From Bacillus sp. ISL-18 (GTDB lineage Bacteria; Bacillota; Bacilli; Bacillales; Cytobacillaceae): a stretch of 64,000 nucleotides of DNA. The notes beneath the pieces were generated by a model. The model ran no database searches, had not been told where the DNA came from, and worked only from the letters and a program-made list of their open reading frames with translations. Location: the NCBI RefSeq assembly GCF_018613415.1, contig NZ_JAGGQG010000006.1, positions 62,001 to 126,000 of the forward strand, written 5' to 3'. Position numbers and translations under genes: made by a program. Shown one piece after another: positions 17,568-25,953 of the stretch (the first letter of the stretch is position 1; each line of letters begins with the position of its first letter).

Positions 17568-19088
17568 ATGAAAGAACATCGTATCGGTATCGCATTCTTT
17601 TACCATGAATCCCACAGTTTCTGCCCAATAAAGACTGAAATCGAACAGTTTCGCCATGAAGGCTACTTTATTGGCGATGAAATTTATGATGCATATACGG
17701 GCACGAAAACGGAAGTGGGCGGATTTTTGAATGTTTTGGAACAAGAAGAGGATGTAGAAATTGTACCGCTAGTGTGTGCGGCTGCGATTCCTTCCGGGGT
17801 CGTATCAAACGAAGCGTACTCGATCATCGAAAAACAAATGCTCGAGTCCATCCAACAGGCGGGAAGGCTTGACGGTTTATTGCTGGCATTGCATGGAGCA
17901 ATGGTTGTGGAAGATCTCTTTGATCCTGAAGAGCATTTACTGGGTAAAATTCGGGAGATTCTTGGACCGCGGGTTCCGATTGCTACAACACTAGATATGC
18001 ATGCCAATTTAAGTGGAAAAATGATTCATTACACACCACTACATTTTGGCTTTAAAACCTATCCCCATGTTGATATGTATGACCAAGGCATTCATGCAGC
18101 AAAGGCTTTAATGAAGCAATTAAAGGAAGGGGTAAATTATTATGCTACTTTTGAAAAATTGCCAATGATGCCCCCTTCTATCAATATGAGAACTTCAGAA
18201 GGGCCGATGCACAAAATGATCGAGTGGGCAAAACTTGCCGAACAGGAAGCAGGAATTGAGAATGTTTCCATATTTGGCGGCTTTCCTTATTCGGACATCC
18301 CCATGGTCGGTGCAAGTGTACTAGTTATTTCGCTTGATCCGAAAAAAGGAGAAGAGACAGCCAAAAGGATGGCTTCCTTGTTCTGGAGTGTCAAAGAGGA
18401 ATTTATAATCGATTTACCCAGTGTAAAGGAAGGGCTGGAATTGGCACTATCCATGGAAGACGATCGTCCGGTCGTTCTTGCAGACATATCAGATAATCCT
18501 TTAAGCTGCGGGAGCGGCGATACAACAGAGCTGCTTCGGGAAATGTTGATGCTCGATATTCCGGACACATTGTTCGGAGGGCTCTACGATCCCAAATCGA
18601 TCGAGCTTTGTCGTAAAGCGGGAGTAGAAAAAAAGGTATGGTTGTCCCTTGGTGGGAAAGTGTCTCCTGAATTTGGGGAACCCGTTCAAGTGGAAGCAAC
18701 GGTAATGGCTCTATCAGACGGAATATTTCAAAATACAGGCCCCTTCAACCAGCATTTAAAAGTTGATTTAAAGGGAGCGGCACACATCCGTGTTGGTCAG
18801 ATGGATATCCTTCTGATTGGCAGGCCGATGTCAGCGAATGATCCGGCGATGTTTCGTCATATCGGGCTTGAGCCATCGACCAAGAAAATTCTCGCGCTCA
18901 AGGCTAAAAATCATTTTCGTGCAGCATTTGAACCAATTGTCGGCCGGATCATTTATGTGGATGCGCCCGGTGTTGCTTCCAATTGTTTATTAACATTTAC
19001 GTATCAAAACATTCCCAAGCCAATTTGGCCGCTGGATGTTGTCGAATATGAAGTAGAACGGAGGGGGGAAGAACGATGGAAACCATGA
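17568..19088 (+). CDS. M81-family metallohydrolase (MlrC/microcystinase C-like)
   Basis: A 506-residue member of the M81 (MlrC) family. FYHESHSFCPIKTEIEQF at the N-terminus corresponds to the family's HETNTFSP block. LLALHGAMVVEDLFDPE, ATTLDMHANLSGKM and FKTYPHVDMYDQG are the conserved core with Asp/His residues that bind zinc. A C-terminal domain follows from about residue 295 (VVLADISDNPLSCGSGD). The family cleaves amide bonds. It sits between gabD and the GNAT gene, the place where Bacillus subtilis carries the deacetylase-like yodQ, so it may hydrolyse 4-acetamidobutyrate to GABA plus acetate. Family certain; this role is a proposal. Its 3' end overlaps the next gene. Confidence 0.85.
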   Translation: MKEHRIGIAFFYHESHSFCPIKTEIEQFRHEGYFIGDEIYDAYTGTKTEVGGFLNVLEQEEDVEIVPLVCAAAIPSGVVSNEAYSIIEKQMLESIQQAGRLDGLLLALHGAMVVEDLFDPEEHLLGKIREILGPRVPIATTLDMHANLSGKMIHYTPLHFGFKTYPHVDMYDQGIHAAKALMKQLKEGVNYYATFEKLPMMPPSINMRTSEGPMHKMIEWAKLAEQEAGIENVSIFGGFPYSDIPMVGASVLVISLDPKKGEETAKRMASLFWSVKEEFIIDLPSVKEGLELALSMEDDRPVVLADISDNPLSCGSGDTTELLREMLMLDIPDTLFGGLYDPKSIELCRKAGVEKKVWLSLGGKVSPEFGEPVQVEATVMALSDGIFQNTGPFNQHLKVDLKGAAHIRVGQMDILLIGRPMSANDPAMFRHIGLEPSTKKILALKAKNHFRAAFEPIVGRIIYVDAPGVASNCLLTFTYQNIPKPIWPLDVVEYEVERRGEERWKP

Positions 19089-19555
19089 AAAAAACCTATT
19101 ATATCGAAGTTCCAGCTGCATTAAAGCCGGATCAGCTGACAATGATGATGGAGCTAGAGAAAGATGCATTTCCGGGATTTGGAGCAGTAGATGAACAAAC
19201 ACTTGTCCCGCTAACACGTTATGGGAAACTCATTCAGTACCGGCAGGAAAGTGATCCAAGACCGATTGCGATTTGCGAAGTGATGAGAGCTTACCACGAT
19301 ATTCATAAAGCCTATATTTTTGGATTCTATGTTCGCTCTGATCAGCAAGGAAAAGGCATAGGGAAATTATTTTTACAGGAGACTTATCCGATTTTGAAGC
19401 AAGATGGATTTCAAAAAGTATGCTTAACGGTCAACGTTGAAAATAAGTCAGCTGTTAAGCTTTATGAAAAAATGGGATTTGCTATAAAAGAGACGAGATT
19501 CGATGAATTTGGAGAAGGCGAAAATCGCTACTATATGGAATACTCCATTTCTTAA
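19076..19555 (+). CDS. GNAT N-acetyltransferase, proposed beta-lysine N-acetyltransferase (AblB/YodP role)
   Basis: A 159-residue single-domain GNAT. The acetyl-CoA loop is VRSDQQGKGIGKLFLQE at about residues 86-102, and NVENKSAVKLYEKMGF is the conserved C-terminal motif. It is shorter than the AblB/YodP proteins normally found beside kamA (over 200 residues), so it may be a non-orthologous replacement. It overlaps the M81 gene by 13 bases and lies 58 bases before kamA. Acetylation of the 6-amino group of beta-lysine is inferred from this position only. Confidence 0.8.
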   Translation: METMKKTYYIEVPAALKPDQLTMMMELEKDAFPGFGAVDEQTLVPLTRYGKLIQYRQESDPRPIAICEVMRAYHDIHKAYIFGFYVRSDQQGKGIGKLFLQETYPILKQDGFQKVCLTVNVENKSAVKLYEKMGFAIKETRFDEFGEGENRYYMEYSIS

Positions 19556-19613
19556 TAAACAAAAAGTTCATTACGGGGTCATAAAAAATCAACCATTTTA
19601 GGGGGAGTTACTA

Positions 19614-21023
19614 ATGAGAAACACTTTATTCAAACCGAAAAGGCATTGGAAAGAAATCGAGCTTTGGAAGGATGTAACTGATGAGCAATGGAACGATTGG
19701 GTTTGGCAGCTGACCAATACAATCAAAAATTTAGAAGATTTAAAGAAAGTTGTTAACTTAACACCAGAGGAAGAAGAAGGCGTTAAAATCTCAACGAAAA
19801 CAATTCCGTTAAATATTACGCCATATTATGCATCACTTATGGATCAGGATGATCCAAGATGTCCGGTTAGGATGCAGTCTGTGCCGATTTCTCAGGAAAT
19901 GCATAAAACAAAATATGATTTAGAAGATCCCCTTCACGAAGATGAGGATTCACCAGTACCAGGGTTAACCCATCGTTATCCTGACCGTGTGCTATTCTTG
20001 GTAACAAATCAATGTTCCATGTACTGCCGTTACTGTACCAGAAGACGTTTTTCCGGACAAATTGGAATGGGCGTGCCAAAGAAACAGTTAGACACGGCGA
20101 TAAATTATATTGCCTCCAATCCGCAAATCAGAGATGTGTTAATTTCCGGAGGAGACGGTCTCCTTATTAATGACAATATTTTAGAATATATTTTAAAAAA
20201 TTTACGTGAGGTTCCGCATGTTGAAATTATTCGCATCGGTACAAGGGCACCTGTCGTGTTCCCGCAGCGAATTACCGAAAATCTTTGTAATATCTTGAAA
20301 AAATATCATCCAGTTTGGCTAAATACACATTTCAATACATCCATAGAAATTACAGAAGAATCGAAGCGCGCTTGTGAAATGCTTGCAAACGCTGGTGTTC
20401 CGGTCGGTAACCAGGCGGTTATTTTAGCAGGGATCAATGACAGTGTTCCAATCATGAAACAGCTTATGCATGATCTTGTTAAAATTCGTGTTCGCCCATA
20501 TTACATTTACCAATGCGATTTATCGGAGGGGATTGGCCATTTCCGTGCTCCAATTAGTAAAGGATTGGAAATCATGGAAGGACTCCGCGGCCATACATCG
20601 GGTTATGCCGTTCCGACATTTATCGTAGATGCCCCTGGCGGAGGCGGTAAAATTCCATTGCAGCCGAACTACATTATTTCTCAAAGCTCCAATAAAGTCG
20701 TATTACGTAACTTTGAAGGTGTCATTACCTCTTACCCTGAACCAGTAAACTATGTGGCAGGCAGTGCAGAAGATTATTATAAAAAGGTTTATCCTGAAGT
20801 ATTTGAAAAGTTTGAAAGCAATGGTGTTCTGTCTCTTATTGATGATACCAAATTTAACTTGACCCCAGAAGGTTTAAAACGTTTAGACCGCCGTAAAACG
20901 TACCGGGAAAATCCTGAGCATAGCTCTTTAAAGGATAAAAGGGATAAACGGGACGAGTTAAAAGAGAAAAAGTTCCAGGCGCAAATGAGCAAGTACGAGA
21001 CGGTGGGAGCAAAGGAGGAATAA
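19614..21023 (+). CDS. kamA: L-lysine 2,3-aminomutase (radical SAM, PLP)
   Basis: A 469-residue radical SAM aminomutase converting L-lysine to L-beta-lysine. The SAM cluster cysteines are C134, C138 and C141 in CSMYCRYC. The PLP lysine is K346 in DAPGGGGK. D302 (in QCDLSEGIGHFR) and D339 (in VDAPGGGG) match the two Asp residues that hold the epsilon-amino group in the clostridial enzyme, with a constant offset of nine, so lysine and not glutamate is the expected substrate. RBS GGGGGAG precedes ATG 19614. The C-terminal tail is highly charged and coiled. It overlaps yokU by one base. Confidence 0.95.
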   Translation: MRNTLFKPKRHWKEIELWKDVTDEQWNDWVWQLTNTIKNLEDLKKVVNLTPEEEEGVKISTKTIPLNITPYYASLMDQDDPRCPVRMQSVPISQEMHKTKYDLEDPLHEDEDSPVPGLTHRYPDRVLFLVTNQCSMYCRYCTRRRFSGQIGMGVPKKQLDTAINYIASNPQIRDVLISGGDGLLINDNILEYILKNLREVPHVEIIRIGTRAPVVFPQRITENLCNILKKYHPVWLNTHFNTSIEITEESKRACEMLANAGVPVGNQAVILAGINDSVPIMKQLMHDLVKIRVRPYYIYQCDLSEGIGHFRAPISKGLEIMEGLRGHTSGYAVPTFIVDAPGGGGKIPLQPNYIISQSSNKVVLRNFEGVITSYPEPVNYVAGSAEDYYKKVYPEVFEKFESNGVLSLIDDTKFNLTPEGLKRLDRRKTYRENPEHSSLKDKRDKRDELKEKKFQAQMSKYETVGAKEE

Positions 21024-21304
21024 TGTTGATTTGTCAATGGTGCGAATCCGAAACATTACATGAATCGAGCAACACAGTATATTGGGAACTTCCCGATGGA
21101 ACAAAAGTAATTGAAATTCTGTGTACACCGTCCATTCTCTGCCTGGAATGTGGAATGAACTATCAAACAGATACTACGGTAAAAGAAATCGAGGATCAGC
21201 TATATTTGATTGATTCTTCCCTACTAGAAAAAAGTATGAAGTATGAAACCTTAATGGCTGCTCCGCGCTTATTGAAGCGAAACTACTTTGATTTTTCCAA
21301 ATAA
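21023..21304 (+). CDS. yokU: YokU-family zinc-ribbon-like protein
   Basis: A 93-residue protein with two Cys pairs, CQWC at residues 4-7 and CLEC at about 47-50, plus C36, resembling a zinc ribbon. YokU proteins are found directly beside kamA in Bacillus, and here ATG 21023 overlaps the kamA stop, preceded by AAAGGAGG. No enzymatic function is known; co-occurrence suggests an accessory or regulatory role in lysine aminomutase maturation or expression (inference). Confidence 0.85.
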   Translation: MLICQWCESETLHESSNTVYWELPDGTKVIEILCTPSILCLECGMNYQTDTTVKEIEDQLYLIDSSLLEKSMKYETLMAAPRLLKRNYFDFSK

Positions 21305-21355
21305 ATAGCGAGCCGTCTCCCGTTTTTCGATAACACCAGTACTGAACTTTCTTAT

Positions 21356-21398
21356 GGATAATTTATCCCTGCTATCTCCAAGGAGGGATAAATTGTCC
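21356..21398 (+). promoter_or_regulatory. Long stem-loop in the leader of the lysine permease gene
   Basis: A 15-bp stem (21356-21370 with 21384-21398, one G:U pair) and a 13-base loop lie 72 bases before the permease start. AAGGAGGG falls in the loop and right arm. There is no T tract, so it may be a translational or stability element rather than a terminator. Confidence 0.5.
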
Positions 21399-21469
21399 AA
21401 ACAATCTGCAATAATAGACTCTTATAGTTAGATAGATTCTTAGTGTTCAAAATGGAAGGGAGACAAGAC

Positions 21470-22957
21470 ATGGAAGCAATCAAAAGTTATACAGATAAAA
21501 ATCAGAAAGATCGAAATAATATTGAGGGCGAGAAGCAAATAAAACGCAATTTAAAGGCACGTCACCTGACGATGATTGCTATTGGAGGGTCAATCGGGAC
21601 AGGGTTATTTTTAGCAACAGGGGCGTCCATTCAAACGGCTGGACCAGGTGGCGCGCTAATTGCGTATGGTGCTATTGGCATCATGGTTTACTTTTTGATG
21701 ACTAGTCTCGGAGAAATGGCTACGTTAATACCGGTTTCGGGATCTTTTTCAACATATGCCAGCCGTTTTGTTGATCCGGCATTTGGTTTTGCGCTTGGAT
21801 GGAACTATTGGTTTAACTGGACCGTTACACTTGCGGTTGAAATAGTGGCATCCGCTATTATAATGAAGTTTTGGTTTCCAGATGTACCGAGCATCCTATG
21901 GAGTGCACTTTTTTTAGGATTAATCTTTTTATTGAATGCGTTGTCGGTTAAAAGTTACGGGGAATCCGAGTATTGGTTCTCCTTGATAAAAGTAGTAACA
22001 ATCATTGTTTTCATTGGAGTAGGTTTGCTTACCATTTTCGGTATTCTAGGCGGGCAGTTTATCGGGTTCAAAAACTTTACTTTAGGCGATGCTCCGGTTC
22101 ATGGCGGTCTTTTATCCATTTTAAGTATTTTTTTCATCGCAGGTTTTTCTTTTCAGGGAACGGAACTTGTCGGGATTGCTGCAGGAGAAAGTGAAGAGCC
22201 GGAGAAAAATGTACCAAAGGCGATTCGACAAGTATTTTGGCGTATTCTTCTGTTCTATATTATCGCCATTGCTGTCATTGGCCTTATAATTCCTTATACA
22301 AGTCCTAATCTGTTGGGCAGAGATGTCGACAATATCGCTGTCAGCCCTTTTACCCTTGTATTTGAGAAAGTGGGCATTGCCTTTGCGGCATCCGTAATGA
22401 ATACAGTTATTTTGACATCGGTCTTATCGGCAGGGACTTCTGGTTTATATGCATCGACTCGAATGCTTTGGTCGATGGCAAAGGACGGACAGGCCCCTAA
22501 ATTTTTACAAAGAGTAAATAATCGCGGGATTCCGATGAATGCCCTTGTCACAACCACCATTATCGGAGGCTTGGCCTTTTTAAGTTCCATTTTTGGAGAT
22601 CAAGTGTATACATGGTTATTAAATGCGTCCGGTTTAACTGGATTTATTGCATGGATTGGAATTGCTGTCAGCCACTATCGTTTTAGAAAAGCATATATCG
22701 CCCAGGGCAAGGACATAAATGATTTGAAATTTAGAGCCAAATGGTTCCCATTCGGTCCGATTCTCGCTTTTGGCATTTGTGTCTTTGTTGTTTTAGGCCA
22801 AAATTATCAAGCTTTTATAACTAGTGAGATTGATTGGTATGGAGTAGCCGTGTCTTATATTGGTTTACCGATCTTTATAGCTGTATGGCTCGGGTATAAA
22901 TTAATTCATAAAACGAAGATCGTTCCACTAAAGGAATGTTCTTTTGAAGAGAAGTAG
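21470..22957 (+). CDS. lysP: LysP-like lysine permease (APC superfamily, AAT family)
   Basis: A 495-residue, 12-helix amino acid permease. The N-terminal RHLTMIAIGGSIGTGLF, FALGWNYWFNWTVTLAVE and GESEYWFSLIKVVTIIVF are very close to E. coli LysP. It would import L-lysine with protons. ATG 21470 has GGAAGGGA 8 bases upstream; ATG 21452/GTG-type alternatives further up have no RBS. It closes the lysine island, giving uptake next to the aminomutase and downstream enzymes. Substrate is from similarity recognised by eye plus context. Confidence 0.88.
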   Translation: MEAIKSYTDKNQKDRNNIEGEKQIKRNLKARHLTMIAIGGSIGTGLFLATGASIQTAGPGGALIAYGAIGIMVYFLMTSLGEMATLIPVSGSFSTYASRFVDPAFGFALGWNYWFNWTVTLAVEIVASAIIMKFWFPDVPSILWSALFLGLIFLLNALSVKSYGESEYWFSLIKVVTIIVFIGVGLLTIFGILGGQFIGFKNFTLGDAPVHGGLLSILSIFFIAGFSFQGTELVGIAAGESEEPEKNVPKAIRQVFWRILLFYIIAIAVIGLIIPYTSPNLLGRDVDNIAVSPFTLVFEKVGIAFAASVMNTVILTSVLSAGTSGLYASTRMLWSMAKDGQAPKFLQRVNNRGIPMNALVTTTIIGGLAFLSSIFGDQVYTWLLNASGLTGFIAWIGIAVSHYRFRKAYIAQGKDINDLKFRAKWFPFGPILAFGICVFVVLGQNYQAFITSEIDWYGVAVSYIGLPIFIAVWLGYKLIHKTKIVPLKECSFEEK

Positions 22958-23215
22958 TCCTAATAGAGAAGCGCTATTCGTTTCACTCCGCACCTAATTA
23001 TAGGCCTGGATTTATTTTAGGCGGTATTTAAAATAGAAACTTCTATTCAGGAAGGGGAGAGTAAAGGTTGAGGGAAAACGATCTAAAAAACAATCAAGAG
23101 ACTGCCGATATCCCTTGATGTTACACAAAATTATGAAGCTGAAGTGACCACTGGTGTCCTCGACAGTCTTCCAAACTGAGTGTGTCTATAAAAATATTAC
23201 CATTCATAATAGATC

Positions 23216-23252
23216 AAAAAAGTCTCGAAAAGAATTCACGAGACTTTTTCTT
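23216..23252 (+). terminator. Rho-independent terminator
   Basis: AAAGTCTCG/CGAGACTTT stem followed by TTTTTC; probably ends transcription through lysP. Confidence 0.8.
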
Positions 23253-23705
23253 TGCGAAGAGATAATATTCCTTGTAATAGATTGACTGGAATATTAATCT
23301 TCTCAAAGAATTTATTATATATATATTTCGACGTATATGTTATTAATTTCATATATTATATGATTGTTGTTATTTCTGATTACATTGTAAAATTGCATTA
23401 TTACTTTTATATATACATTATATTCTAAGTGAGCATACAACATGGAGAAAAAAATAGCCCTTAAGAACAATTCTTGAGGGCCTCAAACAATATATAAAAG
23501 GGGGTCAGAGAAAAGCGCTAAACAATAAATAGCTTTTGAACTAAGAAGGGAATTCGCCTTTGAAGGAAATATTTCTTCAGTAGCCTTTTTCTTCTTCAAG
23601 TAACAGGAGAGTTGAACTTAAAATAAGTGTTTCTTGGGTCCGAACGTAAATCTAAGTTAATCAACAAAAGCCTTTTCTATCCAGAATCGGAGACGGGGTA
23701 CGGAG

Positions 23706-23742
23706 CAAAAATAAGAAGCCGGCTAAACCAACTTCTTTCTCA
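23706..23742 (-). terminator. Probable terminator of the hydroxyacyl-CoA dehydrogenase gene
   Basis: On the minus strand GAAGTTGG pairs with CCGGCTTC (G:U pairs), followed by TTATTTTT, 25 bases beyond the stop codon. Confidence 0.55.
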
Positions 23743-23765
23743 CTATTTTTAAACTGTCACATTGC

Positions 23766-24731
23766 TTATTTAACTGCAGATGCTGTTTTTTCCTTCTTTG
23801 CTTCTTTGTCTTGAATTAATTTGAGAAGATCTAGGAAATTATCATCACGTGTATAAATTGCTTTTGTCCCATTATCATCGTATTCATAGAAACCTTTATT
23901 TGAACGAATACCATGTTCACCTTTTTCGACCATTTCTTTTAAGAATTTAGGAACTTCTCTTGTATTTGATAAATCCTGCTCGATGTTGTATACCATAGCT
24001 TGTGTTGTTTGCAGACCTGCTAAATCCTGACTTTCCATTGGTCCGCAAAAAGCCCATTTAAAGCCCATGCTTCCTCTTACAGCGATATCAATATCTTCTG
24101 CCGTACATACTCCCAATTCAATTAAGTTGAAGCATTCCCGTAGAAAGGCTACTTGTATGCGGTTAACGATAAAGCCGGTAATCTCTTTTTTCAGTACTAC
24201 TGGAGTTTTACCGATTTCTTTCATTAGGTCATAAGTTACTTTTACGATATTTTCATCTGTCTTCTCAAATTTAGCAATTTCTACAATTGGTACAAGTTGT
24301 GGAGGGTTAAAGTAGTGTGTAATGATAAATCTCCCCGGATGTTTTGCTCTTTGTGTTAATTCTTTTAAAGGGAAAGTAGATGTATTAGATGCAATAATCG
24401 TTTTTTCAGAGACAATACTTTCAATAATCTGGTAAGTATCTAATTTTGTCTCAAGCACTTCTGGAATAGATTCTAGGATAAAATCGGTATCCTGGATCGC
24501 TTCAAGTAAATCTGTTGTGTATTTAATATTATCCAAAGTCTGATCCATTTTTTCTTGTGACAGCATTCCTTTATCTACCATGATTTTCAAGCTGTTCGTA
24601 ATCATTTTTTTTGCTGTTTCCAATGATGTCTCGCGTCTAGCTTGAATACGTACAATATATCCTGCTTGTGCAAGTAATTGAGCAATGCCATGACCCATAA
24701 TACCTGCTCCAAGTACTGTAATGATCTTCAT
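23766..24731 (-). CDS. 3-hydroxyacyl-CoA dehydrogenase family protein
   Basis: A 321-residue NAD-dependent dehydrogenase. VLGAGIMGHGIAQLLAQAGY is the N-terminal Rossmann motif. ASNTSTFPLKELTQ and ITHYFNPPQLVPIVEI hold the catalytic His region; the C-terminal domain (TGFIVNRIQVAFLRE) begins at about residue 185. This single-module form includes hydroxybutyryl-CoA dehydrogenases, L-carnitine and L-gulonate 3-dehydrogenases; sequence alone does not choose. It is transcribed away from the aromatic island and is followed by a hairpin. Its metabolic partner in this window is unclear. Confidence 0.85.
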   Translation of the reverse strand: MKIITVLGAGIMGHGIAQLLAQAGYIVRIQARRETSLETAKKMITNSLKIMVDKGMLSQEKMDQTLDNIKYTTDLLEAIQDTDFILESIPEVLETKLDTYQIIESIVSEKTIIASNTSTFPLKELTQRAKHPGRFIITHYFNPPQLVPIVEIAKFEKTDENIVKVTYDLMKEIGKTPVVLKKEITGFIVNRIQVAFLRECFNLIELGVCTAEDIDIAVRGSMGFKWAFCGPMESQDLAGLQTTQAMVYNIEQDLSNTREVPKFLKEMVEKGEHGIRSNKGFYEYDDNGTKAIYTRDDNFLDLLKLIQDKEAKKEKTASAVK

Positions 24732-24833
24732 TTAAAAACCCCATTTCGTATTATATTTCTTCATTTTTCATAATTAGAATAGAAAGTCTATTAAAAATAG
24801 GTAGCATCTTGCTATTTATTTTTATAGTGTAGC

Positions 24834-25068
24834 TTCATTGTGATACTGATGAAAGAATCGTATATGTTGCAAAAGTTTCTTTCATTGATAAGCCAAAAAA
24901 TTCTTTTACCATCTAGAAGCCAGGATCATTTACGTGTGAAGCAAAAGCTGTTCCCGCTCCAGTAGCAAGAGCAACAAGTGCTAAGTTTGCCTCAGGATAT
25001 GACATTGGAAGGACCAAAATAATTAATAGAATAATCCCAAGTGCCACCATTAATAATGGCATTTTCAT
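24834..25068 (-). pseudogene. gntP: Gluconate permease (GntP) gene with internal deletion
   Basis: From ATG 25068 the frame reads MKMPLLMVALGIILLIILVL, a GntP N-terminus, then jumps to ALATGAGTAFASHVNDPGF, a stop codon and MVKEFFGLSMKETFATYT, the GntP C-terminus. About 380 central residues of a roughly 445-residue transporter are missing, and a Trp codon has become a stop. It is therefore a remnant of a gluconate:proton symporter with a large in-frame deletion. Confidence 0.85.
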
Positions 25069-25404
25069 TTTGCCCCCTTTTTATATAACCCCTAAATCTT
25101 CCATTAACTTATAGGATCCCCTTGTCTTAAACATTTAGAAAATAAATATTTTATATATATTGAAATTTTCTGAATGTTTATAGTGTAATAAAAAGCGATT
25201 GAAATATCTAATAGAAAATAATTTGTAAAAAGGCGGTTTTTTTAAAATATTTTTTATAGTTGTAAGTCAATGAGGGGATCTAGAAGGAGAAAATATTATT
25301 GTATTGTTTAATAATTCTTATTTAGAAAATCAGAGCCATATTAGGAGGAGAAAACAAGAAGGTACAAACAGCAACAAAATTTCTCTTGTGAATTTGCCCT
25401 TACT
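25069..25404. other. AT-rich gap before leader copy A
   Basis: Very AT-rich; no supported gene. Short frames here lack RBS and family features. Confidence 0.5.
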
Positions 25405-25712
25405 AAAGTATTCATTGTGTTTATATATTAATAAAATCTTGAATTTTAGCTCTAGAAGAAAGATTATTTCGATTAGAATTACAAGGGGTAAAGATTTAAA
25501 ATTAAAATAATAAATATAATATTCTGATATATTTTAATTGCAATTTTAGACCATAGCACACTGTGTTAAGTTTCGGATACGATTACATTTGGCTGAGGTA
25601 TTCGGGATCAATGCTAGTTTTTGTGCATTTAATAGTTGTAAGACAAAAAGGATACAGACCTTTTTCATTATAAACCAAAAAAGAGATTACAAGGAAAAGA
25701 GGAGATTATAGC
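25405..25712 (+). repeat. Leader repeat copy A (about 300 bp)
   Basis: First of three imperfect direct copies (also 26592-26880 and 31292-31609). Shared blocks in order are TTTATATA near AAATCTTGAAT, TTTCGATTAGA, AAGATTTAAAATTAAA, a CACACTGTGTTAAGTTT-like block, and GATTACATTTGGCTGAGGT with ATGCTAGTTTTTGT. Each copy ends at a gene with a good RBS; this one leads into the first SDR remnant. It probably carries a promoter and regulator sites. Confidence 0.75.
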
Positions 25713-25953
25713 ATGTCGAGTTAATTACAAGCCTATTTTTTGGAAGGAAGAGTATCCGTTGTAACAGGTTCTTCACAAGGAATTGGGAAGGCGGTTGTCA
25801 TCTATTTTCAACAAGCTGGTGCGACTGTATTGGTTACAGGAACCAAATCCGGAACGTACGAAGAAAGTCACCGAGGAAGTGGCCCGATAAACTGGGCGAT
25901 AAACAGACTACTTTATTGGTGATCTATCCAAAGATGAAAACGTTATCTAGATG
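25713..25953 (+). pseudogene. Short-chain dehydrogenase (SDR) remnant, copy 1
   Basis: ATG 25713 follows GAGGAGA, but codon 4 is a stop. The frame then shows LEGRVSVVTGSSQGIGKAVV, the SDR Rossmann start (TGxxxGIG), loses frame near 25850 and is cut at 25953. Over its length the DNA matches the second SDR copy at 31610 closely, up to the shared bases AGATGG. Then unrelated sequence starting GTGCTCGG takes over. It is non-functional: nonsense, frameshift and truncation. Confidence 0.85.

Larger units (their letters stand above)
22958..23765. other. 800-base gap with terminator and unresolved gene debris
   Basis: No intact gene is seen. Around 23068-23180 a short frame (LPISLDVTQNYEAEVTTGVL) between stops may be debris of a gene I do not recognise. 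A terminator lies at 23216-23252, and a GCCCTTAAGAA/TTCTTGAGGGC hairpin at about 23457-23482. The middle is extremely AT-rich. Confidence 0.5.

Noticed and set aside
19614..21304. SP-beta-like prophage attachment next to kamA/yokU
   Set aside because: No phage gene, integrase or duplicated att core is seen; kamA and yokU are intact and contiguous.
22958..23765. Gene in the 0.8-kb gap after lysP
   Set aside because: Only short frames interrupted by stops; no family recognised, so listed only as possible debris.
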